From: JAKALD01 sp963817785
Lineage (GTDB): Bacteria; Pseudomonadota; Gammaproteobacteria; Burkholderiales; SG8-39
Direction: 5' to 3'
Length of the DNA: 64,000 bases
Assembly (NCBI GenBank): GCA_963817785.1
Contig: CAWFPL010000002.1
Location: 806,001-870,000 of the forward strand
The notes under the pieces are model-generated. The model had not been told where the DNA came from. It saw nothing but the letters and a program-made list of their open reading frames with translations, and did no database searches. Positions 7,488 to 21,096 of the stretch are shown piece after piece; within the stretch, counting starts at the first letter, position 1, and the number at the start of each line of letters is the position of its first letter. Made by a program: the position numbers and the translations under genes.

Positions 7488-8432
7488 ATGACGCCCACCG
7501 ACGTCACCCTCTGCGAAGTCGGCCTGCGCGACGGGCTGCAGCTCGTGCTGGATTTCTTCCCGACGGCGGACAAGCTCGCCTGGATCGCGGCCGAGGCAGC
7601 CGCCGGGATGCCGGAGATCGAGGTGACTTCGTTCGTTCCCCCGAAGCTGGTGCCGCAGTTCGTGGACGCCGAGGAGGTGGTGCGCGGGGCGCTCGCCGTT
7701 CCCGGGCTCGCGGTGTCGGGGCTGATCCCGAACCTGAAGGGCGCGGAGCGCGGCTTCGCGCTCGGGGTGCCGAAGCTCAACTTCGTGATGTCGGTGAGCC
7801 GCACGCACAACGTGAAGAACGTGCGCCGCGAGCGCGAGGAGTCGGTGGCCGACTTCCGGCGCATCGTCGCCGCGCGCGACGCGCTGCCGCCGGAGCGCCG
7901 CCCCCGGCTGATCGGCGGACTGTCGACCGCGCTCGGCTGCTCCTACGAGGGCCGCGTCCCGGTGGAGGACGTGCGGCGCTACGCCGCCGCGCTCGCCGAG
8001 GCCGGCGCCGACGAGCTGATGGTCGCGGACACGGTGGGCTACGGCGATCCGGCGCAGGTGCGCGCGGTGTTCGCGGCGGTCAGGGCCGAGGTCGGGACGC
8101 TGCCGGTCGGCGCGCATTTCCACGACACGCGCGGCACCGGGCTCGCGAACGTCGCCGCCGCGCTCGAGTGCGGGGTGCGCAGGTTCGACGCATCGCTCGC
8201 GGGACTGGGCGGTTGCCCGTTCGCGCCGGGCGCGTCGGGCAACATCGTCATGGAGGATCTCGTGTTCATGCTCGATTCGATGGGGCTGCGCACCGGCGTC
8301 GATCTGGAGAAGCTCCTCGCGGTGCGCGCGATCCTCGCGCGCAATCTGGCGGGCACCGAGCTGCACGGGGCGCTCGCGCGCGCCGGCCTGCCCACGAACT
8401 ACGTGCCCGCCCCGCTGCGGGCCGCCGCCTGA
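7488..8432 (+). CDS. hydroxymethylglutaryl-CoA lyase family protein
   Basis: 314 residues in the DRE-TIM (HMGL-like) fold. The N-terminal VTLCEVGLRDGLQ holds the metal-binding Arg-Asp, GAHFHDTRGTGLANV is the HxH metal site, and GLGGCPFAPGASGN carries the catalytic cysteine (about residue 239) of HMG-CoA lyases. The reaction of the family splits HMG-CoA to acetyl-CoA and acetoacetate at the end of leucine breakdown; related enzymes cleave citramalyl-CoA or similar. I chose ATG 7488 because AAAGG lies nine bases upstream; ATG 7470 is possible. It is followed closely by an acyl-CoA dehydrogenase. Confidence 0.88.
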   Translation: MTPTDVTLCEVGLRDGLQLVLDFFPTADKLAWIAAEAAAGMPEIEVTSFVPPKLVPQFVDAEEVVRGALAVPGLAVSGLIPNLKGAERGFALGVPKLNFVMSVSRTHNVKNVRREREESVADFRRIVAARDALPPERRPRLIGGLSTALGCSYEGRVPVEDVRRYAAALAEAGADELMVADTVGYGDPAQVRAVFAAVRAEVGTLPVGAHFHDTRGTGLANVAAALECGVRRFDASLAGLGGCPFAPGASGNIVMEDLVFMLDSMGLRTGVDLEKLLAVRAILARNLAGTELHGALARAGLPTNYVPAPLRAAA

Positions 8433-8443
8433 GGCCGCCGCGC

Positions 8444-9622
8444 ATGACCCCCGAACAGGTGAGCGTGCCGCTCGGCGAGGACCACCCCGAGATCCGCGAG
8501 GGTGTGCGTCGCATCTGCGCCGACTTCCCCGGCGCCTACTGGCGCGACCTGGACGAGCGCGAGGCGTATCCGACCGAGTTCGTGCGGGCGCTGACCGAGG
8601 GCGGCTACCTCGCGGCGCTGATTCCCGAGGAGTACGGCGGCGCGGGGCTGCCGCTGCGCGCCGCGGGCGTGATCCTCGAGGAATGCCACGCCGCGGGCTG
8701 CTACGCCGCGGCGGCGCACGCGCAGATGTACACCATGGGCAGCGTCCTGCGCCACGGCAGTCCCGAGCAGAAGGCGAAGTACCTGCCGGCGATCGCGCGC
8801 GGCGAGCTGAGGCTACAGGCCTTCGGCGTCACCGAGCCCACCACGGGCACCGACACCACCAAGCTCAAGACGCGCGCGGTGCGCGACGGCGACCATTACG
8901 TCGTCACCGGGCAGAAGGTGTGGACTTCGCGCGCGCTGCACTCGGACCTGATGCTGCTGCTCGCGCGCACCACGCCGCGCGAGCAGGTGGCGAAGAAGAC
9001 CGACGGCCTGTCGGTGTTCCTGGTCGACATCCGCGAGGGGCTGGGCAAGGGCCTGGAGATCCGCCCGCTGAAGGCGATGATCAACCACAACACGACGGAG
9101 GTGTTCTTCGACGGACTGCGCGTGCCCGCCGAGAACCTCGTCGGCGTCGAGGGCAAGGGCTTTCGCTGCATTCTCGACGGCATGAACGCCGAGCGCATCC
9201 TGGTCTCGCACGAGTCGATCGGCGACGCGCGCTGGTTCATCCGCACCGCCGCGAAGTACGCGAGCGAGCGCATCGTCTTCGACCGCCCGATCGGGCAGAA
9301 CCAGGGCATCCAGTTTCCGATCGCCCGCGCCCACGCCTCGACCCAGGGCGCCGACATGTTGCTCAGGAAGGCCGCGGCGCTGTTCCAGGCCGGGCTGCCC
9401 TGCGGCGAGGACGCCAACGTCGCGAAGCTCCTCGCCTCGGAGGCCGCGTGGGAGGCGGCCGAGGCGTGCATGCAGACCCACGGCGGCTTCGGCTACGCGC
9501 GCGAGTACGACGTCGAGCGTCGCTGGCGCGAGGCGCGCGTGCAGAGGATCGCGCCGATCTCGACCAACCTGATCCTCGCCTACATCGGCGAGCACGTCCT
9601 CGGCATGCCGAGGTCGTACTGA
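8444..9622 (+). CDS. acyl-CoA dehydrogenase
   Basis: 392 residues, typical length. The flavin-binding signature is QAFGVTEPTTGTDTTKLKT (near 130), followed by GQKVWTSRA and GKGFRCILDGMNAERI. The C-terminal QTHGGFGYAREYDVERRWRE includes the acidic residues usual near the active site. The family dehydrogenates an acyl-CoA at C2-C3 and passes electrons to ETF, which is not encoded in this window. It begins 11 bp after the HMG-CoA-lyase-like gene and is followed after 4 bp by the MmgE/PrpD gene, so the three are likely cotranscribed. Confidence 0.92.
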   Translation: MTPEQVSVPLGEDHPEIREGVRRICADFPGAYWRDLDEREAYPTEFVRALTEGGYLAALIPEEYGGAGLPLRAAGVILEECHAAGCYAAAAHAQMYTMGSVLRHGSPEQKAKYLPAIARGELRLQAFGVTEPTTGTDTTKLKTRAVRDGDHYVVTGQKVWTSRALHSDLMLLLARTTPREQVAKKTDGLSVFLVDIREGLGKGLEIRPLKAMINHNTTEVFFDGLRVPAENLVGVEGKGFRCILDGMNAERILVSHESIGDARWFIRTAAKYASERIVFDRPIGQNQGIQFPIARAHASTQGADMLLRKAAALFQAGLPCGEDANVAKLLASEAAWEAAEACMQTHGGFGYAREYDVERRWREARVQRIAPISTNLILAYIGEHVLGMPRSY

Positions 9623-9626
9623 GCCC

Positions 9627-10970
9627 ATGCCCGGCCTCACCCAGCAGCTCGCGGAGTTCGTCGCCGCGCTCCGCTTCGAAGCGCTGCCCGTCGAGGCGGT
9701 CCGGACCGTCAAGCGCGGCGCGATCGACTGCCTCGGGGTGCTGTTCGCCGGGCGCGACCAGCCGGTGGTGGGCGTGGTGCGCGACACCGTGCCGCCGGGC
9801 GGCGAGGCGCAGGTGCTGTTCGATCGCGGGCGCGCGTCGGCGCCCGACGCGGCGCTGCTGAACGGCACCGCAGCGCACGCGCTCGACTACGACGACACCG
9901 GAATCGACGGCCACCCGAGCGTGGTGCTGGTCCCGGCGGTGCTCGCCGAGGGCGAGCGCACCGGCGCGAGCGGCGCCGAGCTGATCGCCGCCTACGTCGC
10001 GGGCTACGAGACCTGGGCCGAGCTCGCCGGGCGCGACGCGGACAAGCATCATGCCAAGGGCTGGCACCCGACGGCCGTGTTCGGCACCGTCGCCGCGGCC
10101 GCTGCCGGCGCGCGCCTCGCGAAGCTCGACGCGGCGCGCACCGCCGGCGCGCTTGGTATCGCGGCGTCGATGGCCGCCGGGCTGGTGGCGAACTTCGGCT
10201 CGATGACCAAACCGTTCCAGGTCGGGCGTGCGGCGCAAAGCGGCCTGCTCGCCGCGCGCCTTGCCGCAGCGGGAATGAGCGCGGCGCCCGACGCGCTCGA
10301 GCACCGCGCCGGGTTCCTGCGCGCGATCTCGCCCGCCGGGCGCGCGCGCACGGACGGCGAGATCGCCGCCGGACGCGACTGGCACATCCTGCGCCACGGC
10401 CTGAACGTCAAGCGCTACCCCGTGTGCTACGCGCTGCACCGCTCGATCGACGGGGCGCTCGAGCTGATCGGGCGCCACGACCTGCGCTCGGAGCAGGTGG
10501 CCGGCGTCGAGCTGCGCATCGGGCCCCTGCAGGCGGGGATGCTGCGCCACAGCCGCCCGCGCACGGCGCTCGACGCCAAGTTCAGCGCCGAGTTCGCGAT
10601 GGCGAGCGCGCTCGTCGCGCGCCGGGTGGGGCTGGCCGAGCTCTCCGACGGGTTCGTGCGCTCCGCTGCCGTCCAGTCGCTGATGCCGAAGGTGCGCGTG
10701 AGCACGCACGACGAGCCCGACCCGGACGAGCCGCTGTTCGCCGCCTGGGACGCGGTGAGCATCGCGCTCGCGGACGGCCGCACGCTGGCCAGCGAGCCGG
10801 TGCGCCACGCCCGCGGCCATGCGCGCAACCCGGTGGGGATGGACGAGCTGCGCGCCAAGTTCGACGACTGCGTGGGCGCGGCGCTCCCGGACGGGGCGCG
10901 TGCGAAACTGTGGGGGCAATTGCTCGATCTCGAGACGCTGCCGCAGGTGTCCGCGCTGTACCATTCGTAG
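9627..10970 (+). CDS. MmgE/PrpD family protein
   Basis: 447 residues. The family includes 2-methylcitrate dehydratase and cis-aconitate decarboxylase. Recognisable segments are NGTAAHALDYDDTGIDGHPS (around residue 75-95), KGWHPTAVFGTVAAAAA (around 145) and NVKRYPVCYALH (around 260). Substrate is uncertain because family members act on several tricarboxylic acids. It is the third gene of a tight cluster with an HMG-CoA-lyase-like enzyme and an acyl-CoA dehydrogenase, which favours acid catabolism rather than the propionate methylcitrate cycle; no prpB or prpC is present. Confidence 0.88.
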   Translation: MPGLTQQLAEFVAALRFEALPVEAVRTVKRGAIDCLGVLFAGRDQPVVGVVRDTVPPGGEAQVLFDRGRASAPDAALLNGTAAHALDYDDTGIDGHPSVVLVPAVLAEGERTGASGAELIAAYVAGYETWAELAGRDADKHHAKGWHPTAVFGTVAAAAAGARLAKLDAARTAGALGIAASMAAGLVANFGSMTKPFQVGRAAQSGLLAARLAAAGMSAAPDALEHRAGFLRAISPAGRARTDGEIAAGRDWHILRHGLNVKRYPVCYALHRSIDGALELIGRHDLRSEQVAGVELRIGPLQAGMLRHSRPRTALDAKFSAEFAMASALVARRVGLAELSDGFVRSAAVQSLMPKVRVSTHDEPDPDEPLFAAWDAVSIALADGRTLASEPVRHARGHARNPVGMDELRAKFDDCVGAALPDGARAKLWGQLLDLETLPQVSALYHS

Positions 10971-11028
10971 CCTTCGCCGCCCGGCACCGCGGGTGCGCCA
11001 TCGGCAACCTATCCGGGATCCGAACGCG

Positions 11029-13368
11029 ATGACAGAACCCCTCGACATCCAGCCCGGCGCGAGCCAGTGGATCGGCAAGCCCATGCGCCGCCTCGAAGAC
11101 CTGCGCCTGCTCACCGGGCAGGGCCGCTTCACCGACGACCTCGCGCTTGCCGGCGAGGCGCATGTCTGGTTCGTGCGCTCGCCGCACCCGCACGCCCGCA
11201 TCGTGCGCATCGACGCCGCGCCGGCCCTCGCCGCGCCGGGTACGGTCGCGGTGCTCACCGGTGCCGACGTGGCCGCGGAGGGCCTCGCGCCGCTTTCGTT
11301 CACACGCATGCACAAGCGCCCGGACGGCGCCGACATGACGGTGCCGCCGCGCATGCCGCTCACGGCCGACGTGGCGCGCTTCGTCGGCGACTCGGTGGCG
11401 ATGGTGGTGGCCGAGACCCGCGAGCAGGCGCGCGACGCGGCCGAGCTGGTCGAGATCGAATGGGAGCCGCTGCCCGCGGTGGCCGACCTGGCGAGCTCGG
11501 CGCGCGCCGACGCCCCGGTAGTGTGGCCGCCGGCGTTCACGCCCGAGCACGGCAACATCGCGGCCTATTACCGCAAGGGCGAGCCCGCCGCGGTCGACGC
11601 GGCGCTCGCCGCGGCGAAGCACGTCGTGCGGCTCAAGGTCGTGAACCAGCGCGTGGTCGCCAACCCGCTCGAGCCGCGCGCGACCGTGGCGCAATACGAC
11701 GCTGCGACCGGCCGCTTCACGGTGCACTGCCCCTCGCAGAACGTGCACACCAAGCGCGCCCAGCTCGCCGGCGTGTTCAAACTCCCCGAGGACCGCTTTC
11801 ACGTCGTGAGCAACGACATGGGCGGGGGCTTCGGCACCCGCGGCTACCTGTACCCGGAGCACGCCGCGCTGTGCTTCGCGGCGCGCAGGCTCGGCCGACC
11901 GGTGAAGTGGCGCGCGGACCGCTCGGAGGCCTTCCTGTGCGAGGTCCACGGGCGCGACAACGTCACCGAGGCGGAGCTGGCGATCGACGCCGATCACCGC
12001 TTCCGGGCGCTGCGCATCCGCACGCTCGCCAACGTCGGCGCCTACGTGTCGAATTTCGGCGCTTCGGTGCCGGCGATGTCGGGGGCGCGCGCGGCCACCG
12101 GCGTCTACGCGATCCCCGCGCTCGACCACGAGGTGCGCATGCTGTTCACCCACACCGCGCCGGTGGACGCGTACCGCGGCGCCGGCCGGCCGGAGATGGG
12201 CTACCTCATCGAGCGCCTGGTCTCGCGTGCCGCGCGCGAGCTGGGCGTCGACCCGGTCGAGCTGCGCCTGAAGAATCTGGTCGCGCCCGCACAGATGCCC
12301 TACGGCACGCCCACCGGAGCCACCTACGACTGCGGCGATTTCCCGCGCATCCTGCGCGGCGCGCTCGAGGCGGCGGACTGGGCCGGGTTCCCGGCGCGCA
12401 GGGCCGAGGCGGCGCGCCGCGGCCGACTCTACGGGCGCGGGCTCGCGTGCTACGTCGAGATCACCGGCAGCGCGCGCGTGACCGAGACCGTGCAGCTCGA
12501 GGTCACCGACCGCGGCGAGGTCACGCTGGTGTCGGGCACGGGCGCGATCGGGCAGGGGCTCACCACCGCCTATGCGCAGATCGTCGCCGAGCGGCTCGGC
12601 GTGGCGCCCGAGGCGGTGCGCGTGCTGCAGGGCGACAGCGACGTCGCGCACACCGGCGGCGGTGCGGGCGGCTCGCGCGGGCTGCAAGTCGGCGGCAGCG
12701 CCGCGCTGGGCGGTGCATTGAAGCTGATCGAGACCGGTCGCGCGCTGGCGGCGAAGGACCTGGAGGCCGCGGCGGTGGACATCGAGTTCGCCGCCGGGCG
12801 CTACCGCATCGCCGGCACCGACCGCTCGATCGGGCTCGCCGAGCTGGCGGCGACGCAGACCGGGCGGCGCATCGCCTGCGAGCACACCGAGACGGTGAAG
12901 GGCCAGACCTGGCCGAACGGTTGCCAGGTATGCGAGGCCGAGGTCGATCCGCAGACCGGCACGGTGCGCGTGGTGCGCCACACCGCGCTCGACGACATCG
13001 GCCGGGTGATCAACCCGCTGATGGCCGAAGGGCAGGTGCACGGTGGCGTGGCGCAGGGCATCGGCCAGGCGCTCATGGAGCAGTCGGTGTACGACGAGTC
13101 CGGCCAGCTGCTCACCGGCTCGTTCATGGACTACGCGATGCCGCGCGCTGACACGATGCCCGGGTTGCTGCACGGCGGCTTCGACGAGACGGTGCTCACG
13201 GCGCTCAACCCGCTCGGCGCGAAGGGCGTGGGCGAGGCGGGTTGCCACGGCGCGATGCCAGCGCTGGTCAACGCGGTGCTCGACGCGCTCGCCGAGCGCG
13301 GCGTGACCGAGCTCGACATGCCGCTTACTGCCGAGAAAGTCTGGCGCGCGCTGCAAGCGCGGAGCTAG
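11029..13368 (+). CDS. xanthine dehydrogenase / CoxL-type molybdopterin-binding subunit
   Basis: 779 residues from ATG 11029. The domain order is the aldehyde-oxidase a/b hammerhead (IGKPMRRLEDLRLLTGQGRF onward) and then the molybdopterin-binding domain. DMGGGFGTRG and the active-site loop AYRGAGRPEMGYL (about residue 380) match CoxL form II rather than true CO dehydrogenase (AYRCSFR). KGVGEAG near the C-terminus holds the catalytic glutamate. Such subunits normally work with an FAD-binding subunit and a 2Fe-2S subunit, but neither is encoded nearby. The substrate is likely an aldehyde or N-heterocycle; unknown. Confidence 0.9.
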   Translation: MTEPLDIQPGASQWIGKPMRRLEDLRLLTGQGRFTDDLALAGEAHVWFVRSPHPHARIVRIDAAPALAAPGTVAVLTGADVAAEGLAPLSFTRMHKRPDGADMTVPPRMPLTADVARFVGDSVAMVVAETREQARDAAELVEIEWEPLPAVADLASSARADAPVVWPPAFTPEHGNIAAYYRKGEPAAVDAALAAAKHVVRLKVVNQRVVANPLEPRATVAQYDAATGRFTVHCPSQNVHTKRAQLAGVFKLPEDRFHVVSNDMGGGFGTRGYLYPEHAALCFAARRLGRPVKWRADRSEAFLCEVHGRDNVTEAELAIDADHRFRALRIRTLANVGAYVSNFGASVPAMSGARAATGVYAIPALDHEVRMLFTHTAPVDAYRGAGRPEMGYLIERLVSRAARELGVDPVELRLKNLVAPAQMPYGTPTGATYDCGDFPRILRGALEAADWAGFPARRAEAARRGRLYGRGLACYVEITGSARVTETVQLEVTDRGEVTLVSGTGAIGQGLTTAYAQIVAERLGVAPEAVRVLQGDSDVAHTGGGAGGSRGLQVGGSAALGGALKLIETGRALAAKDLEAAAVDIEFAAGRYRIAGTDRSIGLAELAATQTGRRIACEHTETVKGQTWPNGCQVCEAEVDPQTGTVRVVRHTALDDIGRVINPLMAEGQVHGGVAQGIGQALMEQSVYDESGQLLTGSFMDYAMPRADTMPGLLHGGFDETVLTALNPLGAKGVGEAGCHGAMPALVNAVLDALAERGVTELDMPLTAEKVWRALQARS

Positions 13369-13568
13369 GGCCGCCCCTCCGCGCCGCTCTGCGGCGCGCC
13401 CCCGCTCCGCGCCGCTGCCCGCGCAATCCGTGAACTAGTTGTCGGCGCGTGTAAAAACGTGTGAACCCAAGCGGGAATCTTTCCTCTGCGCGCGCAAATA
13501 GGCCGCCGCGGGGATGGACGCCTGCGGGCCGCGTATGCGAGCTTGCATGCGGACACAAAGAACGCACC

Positions 13569-15938
13569 ATGGAATTCCCGCAGTCAACGACCGCCGCAAC
13601 GGCGCCCGCGCCTTCGCCGCTCGACATGTTCGAGCCCGGCGGCGCGGAGCCGAAGCTCGCGCGCGCGCCGCTGTGGCTGCCGCTGTTGGTATTCGCGCTG
13701 CTCGCGCTCGGGATCGCGGCGGCGAGCTACGCGGTGTGGCGCTGGCAGGGCGCGCTTCCCGACGGCTCGGCGCTGGATGACGCCTGGCTGGCGACCGTCG
13801 TCGCCGGCCTGTTCATTCTCGGCGGGGGGGTTGCGACGCGCCTGTGGTGGCGCCAGCTCGAAGCCCGCGCCCAGACGCAGCGCTACGCGCGCCGCATGCG
13901 CCGGCTGGCGCTCGAGCAGCACTACGATTGCTTCGCGCGCTACGCCAATGACGTGGTGATACTGCTCGACGGCAACGGCACGATCCTGGAGGCGAACGAG
14001 CGGGCGCGCGACCTGTACGGCTACGAGCGCGACGAGCTGCGCGGGATGAACCTGCGCGCTTTGCGGGCCGAGTCGGCCGCGGGCGGCGATCCGGCGCAGG
14101 GGAGCACCGACGGCGTGCTGTTCGAGACCGAGCACCGGCGCAGGGACGGCACGCACTTCCCGGTCGAGGTCAGCGGGCGCCGCCTCGAGGTCGAGGGACG
14201 CGTGTTCCTGCAGGCCATCGTGCGCGACATCTCGGAGCGCCGGCGCACCGAGGAGCGCCTGCGGCTCGGCGCCACGGTGTTCGATGCCCTGAGGGAGGGG
14301 ATCATCGTCACCGACTCGCGCAGCCGCATCCAGTCGGTGAACCGCGCCTTCAGCACGATCACCGGCTACCCGGCCGACGAGGTCATCGGGCATTCGCCGC
14401 GCATGCTGCGTTCGGACCGGCACGACCCGGCGTTCTACCGCACGATCGGCGCGGCGCTCGACGGCGCCGGCCATTGGCAGGGCGAGATGTGGAACCGGCG
14501 CAAGAGCGGCGAGGCGTTCCCGGTGTGGCAGACGATCAGCGCGATCCACGACCCGGCGGGGCACCTGACCGGGTTCCTGTCCATCTTCTCCGACGTCACC
14601 GAGCGCAAGTCGGCCGAGGACCAGATCAGCTACCTGGCGCAGCACGACGCGCTCACCGGACTGCCGAAACGGGCGCTGCTGCAGGAGCGGCTCGCGCAGG
14701 CGCTGGCGCACGCGCGCATGAGCGGCTCGCGGGTGGCGGTGCTGTGCATCGATACGGACCACCTGAAGGAAATCAACGACACGCTCGGCCACCAGGTCGG
14801 CGACGCGCTCATGAAGCAGATCGCCGGCCGCCTGAGCGAGCAGGCGCGCCGCAGCGACGTGGTCGGCCGCCTGGGCGGCGACGAGTTCGTCAAGGCGATC
14901 GGCGACGTGGCCGATCCGGCGGCGCTCGAGGGCATCGTGACGCGGTTGTTGCGCCGGCTGGCCGATCCGTACGAGGTCGAAGGCCATACGCTCAAGGCGA
15001 CGGCGTGCGCCGGCGTTGCCTTGTATCCGGACGACGGGGCGGATGCCGTGACCCTGATGCGGCGCGCCGACACCGCGATGCACCAGGCGAAGGGCAAGGG
15101 CGGTAGCGCGTTCCGCTATTTCTCCAGGGAGATGGAGCAACGCGTTTCCGAGCGCGTCGCCATCGAGCAGGCGCTGCGCCACGCAGTGGAGCGCGGCGAG
15201 CTGCGCCTGGAGTACCAGGCGAAGGTCAACGCCGCCAGCGGCCGCGTGGTCGGCTGCGAGGCGCTGCTGCGCTGGTGCGTGCCCGGGCTGGGCGAAATTC
15301 CGCCGGCGAAATTCGTTCCCATCGCGGAGGACACCGGCGACATCGTCGCCATCGGCGAATGGGTGGTGGGCGAGGCTTCGCGCCAGATCAGGACTTGGCG
15401 GCAGGCCGGGCTCAGCACGGTTCCCGTCGCGGTCAACGTCTCGGCGGTGCAGTTCCGCAACGCCGGGCTGCTCAACCGCGTGCGCTCGATCCTGCAGATG
15501 AGCGGCGTGCCCGCGGTCGCGCTCGAGCTCGAGGTGACCGAAGGCGTGCTGATGGCGCAAGGGGATGCGACGCAGCGCACGCTCGACACGTTCAAGTCCG
15601 AAGGCTTCCGGCTGAGCGTGGATGACTTCGGCTCGGGCTACTCCAGCCTGGGCTACCTCAGCAACTTCCCGATCGACAGCCTGAAGATCGACCGCTCCTT
15701 CGTGGTCAATTTGCCGCACGACCCGAACAACGTCGAGATCGTGCGCGCGGTCGTGTCGCTCGGCCACGCGCTCGGCCTGAAGACCGTCGCCGAAGGCGTC
15801 GAAACGAAGGAGCAGTACGAGTTCCTGCGCCAGGCCGGTTGCGACGAGGTGCAGGGCTTCCTGTTCAGCCGCCCGGTGCCGCCCGAGCAGTTCGCGCGGC
15901 TGCTGGGGATCGTCGGCGCCCCCGCCACGATGCACTGA
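13569..15938 (+). CDS. membrane PAS-PAS-GGDEF-EAL c-di-GMP signalling protein
   Basis: 789 residues from ATG 13569. Two membrane segments (about 33-55 and 74-95) precede PAS domains at about 118-230 and 240-350, a GGDEF domain with intact GGDEF at about 436-440, and an EAL domain starting near 545 with EALLRW at 564. DDFGSGYSSLGYL, part of the EAL metal site, is intact. Both diguanylate cyclase and phosphodiesterase activities are therefore possible; which dominates cannot be read from sequence. An upstream ATG at 13461 would add 36 residues without domain similarity. It stands alone between coxL-like and parE genes. Confidence 0.93.
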   Translation: MEFPQSTTAATAPAPSPLDMFEPGGAEPKLARAPLWLPLLVFALLALGIAAASYAVWRWQGALPDGSALDDAWLATVVAGLFILGGGVATRLWWRQLEARAQTQRYARRMRRLALEQHYDCFARYANDVVILLDGNGTILEANERARDLYGYERDELRGMNLRALRAESAAGGDPAQGSTDGVLFETEHRRRDGTHFPVEVSGRRLEVEGRVFLQAIVRDISERRRTEERLRLGATVFDALREGIIVTDSRSRIQSVNRAFSTITGYPADEVIGHSPRMLRSDRHDPAFYRTIGAALDGAGHWQGEMWNRRKSGEAFPVWQTISAIHDPAGHLTGFLSIFSDVTERKSAEDQISYLAQHDALTGLPKRALLQERLAQALAHARMSGSRVAVLCIDTDHLKEINDTLGHQVGDALMKQIAGRLSEQARRSDVVGRLGGDEFVKAIGDVADPAALEGIVTRLLRRLADPYEVEGHTLKATACAGVALYPDDGADAVTLMRRADTAMHQAKGKGGSAFRYFSREMEQRVSERVAIEQALRHAVERGELRLEYQAKVNAASGRVVGCEALLRWCVPGLGEIPPAKFVPIAEDTGDIVAIGEWVVGEASRQIRTWRQAGLSTVPVAVNVSAVQFRNAGLLNRVRSILQMSGVPAVALELEVTEGVLMAQGDATQRTLDTFKSEGFRLSVDDFGSGYSSLGYLSNFPIDSLKIDRSFVVNLPHDPNNVEIVRAVVSLGHALGLKTVAEGVETKEQYEFLRQAGCDEVQGFLFSRPVPPEQFARLLGIVGAPATMH

Positions 15939-16100
15939 CCCGGCCGGGCCCGTCCGCGGCCCGCCGCCTTCCCGCAACGCCGCAGCACGCCACCCGCGCT
16001 TGGAGGGGGTCGCGCGCACGACTACAATATGTGGCGTTCGCAGCACCACTGGGCACAATCCCTAGTGGCAGAAGGCAAACAACTGATTCGACGGGAAGAA

Positions 16101-18086
<1,986 letters not shown>

Positions 18087-18111
18087 GACCTGGTTTGCGC
18101 AGGGAGGGGCG

Positions 18112-18366
18112 ATGACTGCGAAGAAGACCTCGAGGAAGCAGAAGCCGTTCTGGGAGCGCGGCTACAACGGCCACGCCTACTGGCTGGGCAAAGCGAAGCT
18201 CGGCAAGGTGGCGCTTGACGCCGAGCGCATCGCCGGCGATCCCGGCCGCTATCGCTGGGAGGCCGCGGGCAGGGTCGGCCGCGCCGAAAACCTGGCCAAG
18301 GCCAAGTCCGCGGTCGAGCTGGCGGTGGCGATGGCCGACCGGCAAATGGACCTATTCAACGGCTGA
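18112..18366 (+). CDS. small conserved-looking protein between parE and parC
   Basis: 84 residues, basic N-terminus (MTAKKTSRKQK), then GYNGHAYWLGKAKLGKVAL and a C-terminal helix AKSAVELAVAMADRQMDLF. GGGAGGGGCG lies just before the ATG as a ribosome site. No domain is recognised. It sits 25 bp after parE and 2 bp before parC, so it is almost certainly translated with the topoisomerase subunits. A link to topoisomerase IV is suggested by position only. Confidence 0.75.
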   Translation: MTAKKTSRKQKPFWERGYNGHAYWLGKAKLGKVALDAERIAGDPGRYRWEAAGRVGRAENLAKAKSAVELAVAMADRQMDLFNG

Positions 18367-18368
18367 AC

Positions 18369-20672
<2,304 letters not shown>

Positions 20673-20840
20673 CGCGTGCGTCGGGCCGAGGCGACAGCCG
20701 CAGCGCCCGTTGCCGCGCTCGAGTGTGCACTTGTTAACTGCCGGATTCGTCCAGCCCCGTCAGCATGACCACCGGCCTTGCGCCGCCGCGAGCCGCCTCT
20801 TCAGGGTCACGGGGCGCACGCCGGCCGAAGGAGGTGCCAC

Positions 20841-20948
20841 ATGCGGGAAGGCATTGGTCTCATCTGCTGCGCGGCGGCGCGCTCGCGCGTGTACTGGCGC
20901 AGCGACCGCGGCCGCGTGAAGAGCCGCGCGGAGTTCGCCCCGGAGTGA
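20841..20948 (+). CDS. possible 35-residue peptide gene
   Basis: AAGGAGGTGCCAC immediately precedes ATG 20841, a near-ideal ribosome site at correct spacing. The frame runs 35 codons (MREGIGLICC start, ...SRAEFAPE end) and is arginine-rich with a CC pair. It lies in the otherwise gene-free 424 bp between parC and the GGDEF gene; I see nothing else in that stretch. No homology is recognised. Translation is suggested only by the ribosome site, so a chance ORF in GC-rich DNA remains possible. Confidence 0.35.
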   Translation: MREGIGLICCAAARSRVYWRSDRGRVKSRAEFAPE

Positions 20949-21096
20949 GGGCGGCGGCGAGACCCGGGGCGCAGGCGCGCGCTAGAATTCGCGCTCTGTA
21001 CCGGATGACTCCGATCGCCAGGTCTCGCAGGGTCTCGCACGCTGTCGGCTTCGACCCCGCGCCGTCCGAACGCGCGCGCCGGCGGAGCTGACAGCC

